From NCBI GenBank assembly GCA_014529385.2, contig CM043960.1:40778781-40842780 (forward strand): DNA of 64,000 bases, in the 5' to 3' direction. The position numbers were made by a program, and so were the translations under genes. Shown here one piece after another: positions 55,317-64,000 of this stretch. Numbering within the stretch: position 1 is the first letter of the stretch; each line of letters starts with the position of its first letter. Below the pieces are notes generated by a model. It was not told where the DNA came from, made no database searches, and was given only the letters and a program-made list of their open reading frames with translations. This stretch comes from Adiantum capillus-veneris. Taxonomy: Eukaryota > Streptophyta > Polypodiopsida > Polypodiales > Pteridaceae.

Positions 55317-57749
55317 GTAATCCATCTAAAGCCTTTTTTGTGAGCCTTATAAGTAGCAATGAGATAAGGGAAAGGGAGATGGTTTGTAGCTTGAAATTGA
55401 ATCAGGAAGGATTGAATCTCTTGTGGAGTGGTGGAGATAGATTTATCACTAGAGAGAAAATCATTTCCTTCTAACCTCTTACCTCTTCTAGGCCTCTTGG
55501 ATAATAAAAAGGACGGGTAGATGAATACAGGGTAGTTAGCTGCTTTGTCTAAGCAAGTAATAAAATATTTGTAGTTTATCAATGTGAAGGTCAATGGGGG
55601 TTATCATTTTAGTGGAGACTTTTGTTGGGAGAGAAGTATCACAATAATTCCAAAAGAGACATTCACCTGATCCACATGAAAATGAGATTGCAGGATCAGA
55701 ATGCCTTTCCTTATGCTTTTTAGAACACAAAGCCATAGTTCATTGGTGGCAATATGTCTAACTAAGGGTTGACTGGGAATATGATTGGATCCCTTCATAA
55801 GTGTGGCTCTTATGAGATTATTCTCAAGAAGCATGAGATAAAAAAAAGGGAACATGTTTAAAGTCTGAGTGATAACCGGGTATTGATTCAGTACAATGAC
55901 ATTTAGTTACAATAGGGCAAGTAAAATCATCCTTAGCATTGCATACCATAAGCTTGATGGGATCCCAAAAAGACCAAGAAAAACATAGGTTGTCCCATAT
56001 TTCAATAGTTTTGATGCTAAGTCCATACAAAAATAACCCAAAAAAGGATTGAATGGACCTCAAGTCCATGGAAGCATTCTGATAGGTTAGATGAAAGATA
56101 ACGTGGTTCCTAGGTGGTTGAGTTTGGGAGAATAATCTTTGGCTGACTTCATCCCTGGCGATAACCAGCAACCATTCAAAAGTAGATTTTTTTTTTAGCA
56201 CTAGGGGTACAACCAGGTGTAATTGCAAGGCAGGCTCTAGAGGTGGGTGTAGGATTCTCATTGAAGAAAGAGGTGGAGGGTGATTGTCCTTGTAGCTTAT
56301 GTAGTAGACTGCTTGGTGACTAGCTGAAGACTCAAAAGGGAAAAATACAGGGCCCCATGTAGGTGGAGTAGAGCTTGAGTGAGATATCATGGATTTTGAC
56401 TTTTCTTTCGCTTTTCTCCACCCTGGTCCATTCAACCTCTTTTTCCATGTCTAGACTTTGAGCTAGACTCTCTGATGGGTAATACAACCTTCTAGAGGAA
56501 TGAATCTAGATCATTATTTTTAACATCTAAGGGTAGTTGTTGGAATAGAGCAACTTGCTCAATGAATATCGTTAGCCTCTTGCAATACATATATAAAGTG
56601 AATGAGAAGTGCTTTTATTCCTTCTTGCCCTTTAGTTGGAACCCACTTCAAAAACTTGAGGGTGCTCTTCTTCAAGGAGTCAACTAGAAAAAACGAGGTT
56701 ACTTTAAAAATCATCAAGCATAAAGAATGATCAAACCAGAGTACATTTTCATCTTGACATGTGTCACCTTTGCCATTAAACTCATAGCCACATTTCATAA
56801 ATGGTCTGTGGATATTCCACAGCTGTGTGGTGTAGCTAGGATCTTGGCTTGTGAGGGATATGAAACATTTTACCCCAAGAACATAGACCAAGTTGGTAGA
56901 GCATCTCTGTGTCTCAAAATGTGCCACAGGAAATGGGCACCCAATGAGATAGGGCTCTTTAATATTGGAAGAGTTGGTCACAAGAATATGTTGCATGCCA
57001 ATTCTTGTTGCTTCTTTATCCTTGTCATTTAGCAAGGTGAGAAGAAACTTCTCATTAATGGAAGCCACTAACACATAGTTCCCAAAGCCCCAAACCTTTT
57101 GATGGGTGTCTTGTAGCACGGGTTACAGTCGTCGATGTGGGTTGAGAGGGTCAATGTAAGCTTCCATAGGTCTAGATAATTTATCCAAGAGAGCCTCTAC
57201 AACAAAAAATTTCTCCTTGACTTCTTGTTGTTCATCATCTTTGAGTTTATCTGGTATGAGATTGCTCATAGGGTTTGATGGTGGGGAGAAAGAAAACATA
57301 GGTGCCCTTTGAAGCATAATTTTCCTCCTTTGTCTAATTAGAGGGCTATTTCATAGCTTTCTACCATGCATCTCGATAAATCTCCTCATGATGGAAGGAG
57401 AAGTTTCTCACAATTCCTTGCTTTCTTGGATATCTTCACTAATAATACTTGGGATGCTAGTGATCATCTCTCAGACCTTCTCAATGGCTTGTGAATCCAA
57501 GATGGCTAAGAGTAATGGCTAAGAGTAGAGTGTCAAACCTTGACCCCACATTGACACATGAAAGGTCATGGTCAATGATGGTGTTGTGGAAGAGCGGTTC
57601 CTCAATGCAAAGCAATAACCTTGTATGAAGGAAGCTACAATAGGTAAAGTATCAGAATACCCTAGTCGCATGAGATTTTTATGCCAAATAGAAACAATAT
57701 CCTGCATTATGTGAATCCAAAGTAATATATGCACATCAAGTTTAGACAA
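55317..57749 (-). pseudogene. Reverse-transcriptase-like locus, upstream part
   Basis: Next to the insertion the minus strand reads LPFPYLIATYKAHKKGFRWIT (about 55325-55385), which resembles the P-x-x-Y-x-x-x-K-x-H-K segment before RT motif A in Penelope-like reverse transcriptases. Upstream, broken readings of 203 codons (55824-56435), 186 codons (56559-57119), 64 codons (57123-57317) and 76 codons (57519-57749) lie in series on the same strand and may be one decayed protein. I recognise no domain in them. They are interrupted by stops and frame changes. The downstream half is at 24687-25041. Confidence 0.42.
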
Positions 57750-57811
57750 TGGATCTTGGTCAGCTTGTAAGCTACCAAGACCATTAGTATGTGTAGGTAG
57801 ATTTCAATATA

Positions 57812-57998
57812 GTGACATCAAATTATAACAAGCATAGTAAGACGAATTCTTTAAAGTACAAGAACTTCCATTAAGGTTGGTAGACACAACATAATACTTT
57901 TAGGAGAACATGTGTCTAGAATATAGCAAGCTCCACAAATGATACCTGCATCCATTATGAGACAAGAACAAGTTAGTACTTAAACTCATAGACTACAT
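57812..57998. repeat. Direct repeat, copy 2, flanking the minus-strand RT-like locus
   Basis: This is the partner of 24483-24665 in the same orientation. Penelope-like elements often carry terminal direct repeats, so the pair may mark element ends; duplicated host sequence is the alternative. Confidence 0.8.
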
Positions 57999-58429
57999 GT
58001 GTCTTGTAAGTGAGGCACTTTTCATCGATGTCCACTATCTGCTATACACAAATAAAAGAAAAAATCACTCATATTGTCCATTAGGGAAAATTTGACTCTC
58101 AAAGGGGCCCTATAAGGATGTTTGATTTTGTCTGTTTGTCCAAAGTGGACAACCAAGTGAAGCCCATGATTGCTTTGGTAAAACCCTATCAACCAACATA
58201 TCATTGGAAAGATCTTAGAAAATAGGTTCTAAATCCCTAAACTCTAACAAATTTGGAGTTGATTTGTAGAATTTTTGGCCTCCCCATTGAAGTTGGGATG
58301 TGGGGAGAGATTCCATTTATAAAACGAAGTTGTCACATCAAAAAATGGAATCTTCTAGAATATAAAGAATCTGATGGCATGCTATATATCAATGGATAGA
58401 TCTCAATGAGTACATTCTAATTACAAAAG
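57999..58429. other. Intergenic, left flank of Copia element
   Basis: No gene is recognised. A segment at 58083-58146 is the reverse complement, with mismatches, of 63811-63872 beyond the Copia element. The last five bases (aaaag, 58425-58429) are the Copia target duplication. Confidence 0.5.
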
Positions 58430-58750
58430 TGTTGAGATGTAGAGCTCTACATCTTGAGCTGGCATCCACTACGGGTCTTGGCCGCTTACGACATTTACTC
58501 ACTGGCGCGTTAGGTGACCGACACGGAGGATCTCTGCCAGTGATTCTACATCTGGACTACACTTATAGTGCCAGCCTAGTACGCTTCTAGCGAGTTCACA
58601 CTTAGTGAACGCATGTACATATGTGCTACTTTTCAGTTTTAGCACTTAGTCATTTTGTACTCTCTTTTCTGTACGAAGGAGAAGAAGCTTTCCATCTCTG
58701 TGTGCTTTGTGCTTGTCTTGTGTAGCTCTCTTGCATCCTCTTTCTTTACA
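58430..58750 (+). repeat. Copia 5' LTR
   Basis: The LTR is 321 bp, TG to CA, immediately followed by the primer binding site. An internal palindrome, gatgtagagctctacatc, near its start is exact here but mismatched in the 3' LTR (gatgtcgagctctacatc). Confidence 0.95.
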
Positions 58751-58762
58751 TGGTATCAGAGC
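58751..58762 (+). promoter_or_regulatory. Copia primer binding site, initiator tRNA-Met
   Basis: TGGTATCAGAGC directly abuts the 5' LTR and is complementary to the 3' end of plant initiator tRNA-Met, the usual Copia primer. Confidence 0.95.
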
Positions 58763-59112
58763 CTGGTGCGGGCAAGAGAGGCTAAGAGAGCAAGAGCATC
58801 ACAATTCCTTTGTTCGCAATCCACAACCAGATGCCGAAGGCGCCCCACACAGTGGAAAAAATTTTGGGTCTCCAAAGTGCAATACACAGTTTCTGAACAG
58901 GTCTCCAAAGGTCTCCAAAGTGCAGTACACAGTTTCTGAACAGGTCTCCAAAGTGCAGTACACAGAGATTTACTCTACAAGTACAGTGGTTGTATGTACG
59001 CTTGATTTTGGACACTCGTTGAGTGTATAAAGCGTTACAGGTACCATGATAGCAGGTTCAACAGATTTGCAGGTTTTTGCAGATTGTAGCTATTTTGTCT
59101 TAGTGCTTCAAG

Positions 59113-60067
59113 ATGTCTGACGGTTTCAGTCAGATTGTTACTGAGAAGCTTGAGAAAAATAACTACCCTGGATGAAAGTTCAGAATAACTAATTTTGCTA
59201 AAAGGAAAAGGTTATTGGGACTATGTAGAAGGAGACAATGAAAAGGAACCAGAGATTCCCGAGGCAAATGCTACAACAGAACAAAGAAAAGCCTTGAGGG
59301 ACTGGCAACAAGGCCAAAGCAAAGTGATGTATTGGCTTTCTATGAGCATCACAGATGGCATGATGGGCTATCTACAGGATGCTGAAACCCCCGCCATTGC
59401 ATGGAAAAACTTAGGCAGAGTGTTCGAGGTGAACACCAAGACCAGGAAGCTTCAACTAAAGTCGGAGCTAAATCAGGTTAAGAGGAACAACCTCTCAATC
59501 AATGATTATGCCTTGAAGATCAAGAGTATCATTGAGGCTCTTGGATCTATTAATGTCTCAGTGGAAGACGATGACATTGTCGGTGCATGCTTGGATAGTC
59601 TAGGAGATGAGTATGTACATTTCAGGTCTTCTATGAATACAAGAGACGACATCCCCGTGTTCCAAGATTTGATTTCTATGCTTATTCTTGAGGAGAAGAA
59701 CCTTGACACATCTTCTTCTCATGGCAGAAATAATTCTGAACAGGCCTTCTATTCTAACTCCAACAGAGGTAGAGGTAGAGGTCGTGGTCGAGGCCAAAGG
59801 GGTTGTAGGGGCCAATTTCAAGAAGGTCAATCAAATCAAAACAATACAGGTGGCAGGGGAAACCAGTCTCAAGGCAGGGGGAGTCAAAGAGGTCGTGGTG
59901 CAGGATCAAGCAGGTAGCAACATACTGCAGATAGGAGAGAATATTGGACTTGTGGTGAAAGAGGTCACATGTCACGTGACTATCCAAAGTGAAAAGCAAG
60001 TGGAAAGAGAGAACATGGCAACTATGCATCTACTAGCAGAGATGCAGATGACAGCAAAAACGAGCGC
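59113..60067 (+). pseudogene. Copia gag
   Basis: The start is the ATG at 59113 (MSDGFSQIVTEKLEKNNY). TGA at 59173-59175 replaces the conserved tryptophan of the Y-x-x-W-K-F motif (TGG to TGA). A one-base frameshift near 59190 leads to the 59195 frame with KGKGYWDYVEG, the UBN2-type capsid (AWKNLGRVFEV, KLQLKSELNQVK), and a glycine- and arginine-rich RNA-binding stretch. TAG follows at 59915. The zinc knuckle reads YWTCGERGHMSRDYPK: both outer cysteines have become tyrosine, and a TGA follows. It would form the particle and bind genomic RNA. Confidence 0.88.
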
Positions 60068-63000
60068 ATGTTTGTTATGCAGCATGTAATGAATACAATA
60101 ACTGCAGAGAATTCCACCCAAGATGATGTTTGGTATGTGGATTTAGGTGCCTCTAATCACATGACATCTCGTGGAGAGTGGTTTAGAGATATGCGCAAAC
60201 CAGATGTGTCAGGCTATGTGCAGACAGGAGATGACACAGCTCACCCCATTGCTCATGTAGGGGATATACCTCTAAATACAAAGAGTGAGAAATCAAAGTA
60301 CTTAGCAGATGTACTTCATGTCCCAAACATTACAAAGAATCTTGTTTCTGTTGGACAAATGGTTGAGTAGGGTTTGCACGTTCGCTTCAATCTAAATGGC
60401 TGTTATGTAGAAGATTTCCAGAATGGCTGTAAGCTGATCACAGAGGGCAAATGTGTGGGCAGAATGTTTACGCTGAATGTAGACATGCCTGAGGTAAAAG
60501 CTGAATTATTTGCACAGGGCACAGGTGTTGTGGCTGATGTTGACATTTGGCACAAACGCATTGGCAATGTCAATGATCAGAGATTGCGCAGCATGCAATC
60601 AAAACAGATTGTAAAAGGTTTGCCCAAATTCAAGGTGGATGGTATGCATAAAGTGTGTGCAGCATGCCAGTTTGGAAAACAGTCAAAGGGCTCATTTCCA
60701 CATGAGCGCAATGTATGTAAAAAGCCACTTGAGGTGGTGCACACAGATGTTTGGGGTGCAACCGATACTGCAAGTATACATGGTTGTAGGTATTATGTCT
60801 CTTTCATTGATGACCATACAAGGAAAGTATGGGTCTACTTCATGCGTAACAAAAGTGAAGTGTTTGGTCACTTTCAAGACTTCAAAGTCATGATTGAGAA
60901 GGAGACAGATATGGAAATCAAGACATTGAGGTCAGATGGAGGGGGAGAGTACTTCTCCAATGATTTTTCAGATTTTATGCGAATGCATGGTATACGCAGG
61001 CAGTTTACATGCAGATATACTCCATAGCAGAATGGGGTCACAGAAAGGAAAAACAAGCACATTGCAGAGGTTGCACGTGCATTGATGAATGAGAAGAACA
61101 TGCCTCATCATTTCTGGGCTGAAGCTATAAGTACAGCTGTGTACATTATAAACAAGACACCTACAGCTATGGTGCATGATGTAACACCTGAGGAAACGTT
61201 TACAGGTACAAAGCCTGATTTGGCACACTTGAAAGTGTTTGGCTGCATAGCTTACGTGCATGTACCAGATGAGTTGCGTAGGAAATTGGATCCTAAAGCA
61301 GAGAAATGTATTCTTCTGGGATATTCCCTTGAACAAAAGGGGTACATGTGCTACAATCCTACTACACGAGAATTACGAGTGAGCAGAGATGTAGTCTTTG
61401 ATGAGATGAGTAGCTGGTACAGTAATGCACATGGCACTATTGGGGCTGATGTAAAAGATGATGTGGTTCTACAAAATGTGAGGCCACAGTCAAAGGTTTT
61501 GAGTGGACCACAAGAGTCCTCTTCTCGTGGCTCTATTGAGAAGCCATGGAATGGTAGACTACGTACGCAGGTTACTCCACCAACAGGTACAGGGAATGTA
61601 TCACAAAAAGGAAAGGAAAAGGTTGATGAACCTCCCCTTATGGCTGATGCATCATCAGGTTTTTCACATGTAGACATGGATTCAGATGGTTCTGAACAAA
61701 GTCTTGATGAGGAATTTGGAATTCCGGCTGTCAGGACACCTGGTGTAAGGAAAGTACAAGAAGATGTTAGAGGGCAAAGGAGTGACCTAGGACCGCGCAG
61801 ATCTAACAGAGTCAGAAATCCAGTTCAAAAATTGACTTATGATGGGTATCTAGCTCATCACCAAGCCTACATGGCTAAGGTGATACAGGATGTGGAGCCC
61901 ACATGTTTTGAGGATGCAGTTGGAAATGTGCATTGGGATGATGCAATGAATGAAGAGATGGCTGTATTGGAAGCAAACGACACATGGGAGTTGGTGCCAT
62001 TGCCAAGTGGCAAGAAAGCTATTGGCTGTAAATGGGTGTATAAAACTAAGCATAAGGCTGATGGTAACATTGAGCGTCACAAGGCAAGGCTGGTCGCAAA
62101 GGGTTATGCACAGACGTATGGCATAGACTATGAGGAGACCTTTGCTCCAGCGGCAAAGATGAAGACTGTGAGAGCTGTCATAGCAGTGGCTGCATCTAGA
62201 GGATGGATTATGCATCAAATGGATGTAAAGAATGCCTTCTTGAATGGTGAGTTGCAAGAGGAAGCGTATATGGATCAGCCACCTGATTATGTCAATCCAG
62301 GTTACCCAGATTATGTTTGCACGCTTCTCAAAGCTTTGTATGGTTTGAAGCAGGGCTCTAGAGCATGGTATGACAGGTTTGCCAAGTATCTTGTCAGTAT
62401 TGGGTTTAGGAGAGCTCATGCTGATCATTCACTCTATGTACGTGAGAGTGATGTGGGGATTGTGGTCATTACCATATATGTAGATGACCTTATTATTGTG
62501 GGTGACAATGCTATGGAGATTGACCATGTGAAGGGTCTTCTCAAACAGGAGTTTGAAATGAAATATTTGGGCGAGTTGCGCTACTTTCTTGGCATTGAGG
62601 TGATCAGGACTCCAGAGGGTGTATGGTTGTCACAGAGACAATATACTTTGGACATGTTGTCAAAATATGGTATGGCTGATTGTAAGCCAATTTCTATTCC
62701 CTTGGATGTGAATGCAAAGCTGAGTGTAGAGAAGGGTGATGTTATTGAGGATGTCAAGATGTACAGGAAGATTGTGGGTAGTCTAATCTACTTGACTATC
62801 ACGAGGCCATACTTGAGCTACACAGTAGGCTTGGAGAGTCAGTTCATGCAGCTTTCGAGGAAGCCACATTTGGATGGACTACGACGCACACTTCGGTATG
62901 TGCAAGGGACTCTTGACTACGCCTTGTTCTATGCAGCAGATGCGCCATTAGCATTGTATGGGTATACAGATGCAGATTGGGCAGGTAGCATTGTTGATAG

Positions 63001-63464
63001 GAGATCTATGAGTGGCTTCATGTTTTCTTTTGGGAGTGTTGCTATTACTTGGAGCAACAAAAAGCAGCCTACGGTTGCTTTATCGAGCACAGAGGCTGAG
63101 TACAGAGGTGCAGCAGTTGCGGCGTGCGAGGTAGCTTGGCTACGCACATTACTTGAGGACTTGGGAGTGCAGGTGGACCAGCAGATTGTCATCCATTGTG
63201 ACAACCTCAGCAGCATGCAGTTGGCTAGGAACCCAGTGTTCCATGCCAGGACCAAGCACATAGAGGTTTTATTACCACTACGTTCGAGAGCGAGTGTTGG
63301 CGGGCGACATCGACTTGGTCTACGTCAGCACAGAGGAGCAGATAGCAGATATCTTTACCAAGGCCCTCGGAGCTGAGAAGATTCGACGTTTCCGGACTAT
63401 GCTTGGACTCTGCGACATGCAGAGCTCGAGGGGGAGTGTTGAGATGTCGAGCTCTACATCTTGA
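60068..63464 (+). pseudogene. Copia pol: protease, integrase, RT, RNase H
   Basis: The protease active site reads WYVDLGASNHM: Asp is kept, the serine of D-S-G is leucine. TAG at 60368-60370 follows. The integrase has a pre-integrase finger (H-x4 to C-x2-C, CAACQFGKQ), D in VVHTDVWG, D in TLRSDGGGEY, and E in QNGVTERKN just after a TAG at 61025-61027. The 764-codon ORF (61082-63376) carries RT with KARLVAKGYAQ, MDVKNAFLNGEL and YVDD at 62477-62488, then RNase H with GYTDADWAG and SSTEAEYRG. A one-base frameshift near 63266 diverts the C-terminus. The other frame continues YYHYVRERVLAGDIDLVYV and ADIFTKALG to 63464, 28 bases into the 3' LTR. Confidence 0.92.
63424..63436 (+). promoter_or_regulatory. 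Copia polypurine tract
   Basis: The purine-rich tail of gctcgagggggag directly abuts the 3' LTR and would prime plus-strand synthesis. It is also coding, lying inside the end of pol. Confidence 0.85.
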
Positions 63465-63757
63465 GCTGGCATCCACTACGGGTTTTGGCCGCTTATGACA
63501 TTTACTCACTGGCGCGTTAGGTGACCGACACGGAGGATCTCTGCCAGTGATTCTACAGATGGACTACACTTATAGTGCCAGCCTAGTATGCTTCTAGCGA
63601 GTTCACACTTAGTGACCGCATGTACATATGTGCTACTTTTCAGTTTTAGCACTTAGTCATTTTGTACTCTCTTTTCTGTACGAAGGAGAAGAAGCTTTCC
63701 ATCTCTGTGTGCTTTGTGCTTGTCTTGTGTAGCTCTCTTGCATCCTCTTTCTTTACA
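63437..63757 (+). repeat. Copia 3' LTR
   Basis: The LTR is 321 bp with the same ends as the 5' LTR and is followed by the aaaag target duplication. Confidence 0.95.
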
Positions 63758-63762
63758 AAAAG

Positions 63763-64000
63763 GTCTGACAAGTTTTTATTTTATTTGTAAAAAATTTATC
63801 GTGCACCCATTTTGGACAAGAGAGAAAGTCAAAGTCCTTATAGGGCTCCTTTGAGAGTCCAAATTTTCCCTAATGCATAACCTAAGTAGGAAGGTCCATG
63901 TAGAATTGGTTGGCCTAGTATGGACCAGTGAGGAAGTCTTGTAAGCTGAATGCCTTAGAATCAAAGACCACCACCTTCTTATAGATTTGAAGGTGCCTCA
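63763..64000. other. Right flank of Copia element, nothing recognised
   Basis: It contains the right arm (63811-63872) of an inverted repeat whose left arm is 58083-58146. No gene signature is seen. Confidence 0.4.

Larger units (their letters stand above)
58430..63757 (+). mobile_element. Complete Ty1/Copia LTR retrotransposon, coding regions broken
   Basis: Two 321-bp LTRs (58430-58750, 63437-63757) begin TGTTGAGATG and end TTTACA, differing at about 7 sites (2 percent). Perfect 5-bp duplications aaaag lie at 58425-58429 and 63758-63762. An iMet primer binding site follows the 5' LTR, and a polypurine tract precedes the 3' LTR. Domain order is gag, protease, integrase, RT, RNase H, the Copia order. 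Two frameshifts and five premature stops make it non-functional as it stands, but the coding body is nearly complete. Confidence 0.95.

Overview
This window is plant nuclear repeat DNA. Every coding trace but one belongs to a transposable element, and the one host-derived trace, a DEAD-box RNA helicase fragment, has been captured inside an element. Very large nested LTR retrotransposons, a tRNA-Asp type primer binding site, Copia and L1-like elements, a tRNA-derived SINE and abundant GA/GT microsatellites fit a large-genome seed plant. A gymnosperm is my best guess, but the species cannot be named from the sequence. No intact host gene, rRNA, tRNA or CRISPR array was seen.

Layout. 1-7655: decayed Gypsy element (Gypsy-A) with protease, RT/RNase H, integrase and a distal coiled-coil ORF. 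7890-8667: a Gypsy RT scrap and a minus-strand LINE scrap. 9958-10291: 5'-truncated poly-A retroposon. 10716-12050: broken L1-like LINE. 12397-12530: SINE with perfect 11-bp target duplications. 12768-13620: poly-C, CT and GT microsatellites joined by a short minisatellite. 14061-15849: large inverted repeat. 17649-22069: non-autonomous LTR element (element 3). 24010-25041 and 55317-57998: an older minus-strand reverse-transcriptase-like locus, split by element 1. 25042-55316: element 1, with paired LTRs, tRNA-Asp PBS and near-matching target duplications, about 11 kb of its own sequence. 34866-54167: element 2, a 19.3-kb Gypsy element with perfect tagac duplications, inserted into element 1 exactly within the captured helicase fragment. 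58430-63757: a young Copia element with two 321-bp LTRs, iMet PBS and perfect aaaag duplications.

The most interesting system is the related family formed by elements 1, 2 and, more distantly, 3. Element 2 carries gag, retropepsin, RT, RNase H and integrase. Downstream of integrase it has a second retropepsin domain followed by a basic tail with spaced W-x-P-K motifs. Next come an internal polypurine tract, a TATA-containing spacer, a second leader-like segment and a distal ORF of roughly 1,190 codons rich in coiled coil. The leaders of elements 1 and 2, and the segment before the distal ORF of element 2, carry 24-bp self-complementary motifs spaced at about 285 bp. Between elements the arm sequence changes while complementarity is kept, and many departures are G-U compatible, which points to RNA hairpins or dimerisation sites. 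Elements 1 and 3 lack RT and integrase but keep the W-x-P-K region, the leader motifs and a stem-loop just before the polypurine tract, so these may be what a helper needs in order to move them in trans.

All element ORFs are broken by frameshifts and stops. Many stops are explained by C-to-T or G-to-A change (CGA to TGA, CAG to TAG, TGG to TGA), as expected for methylated, silenced plant repeats.
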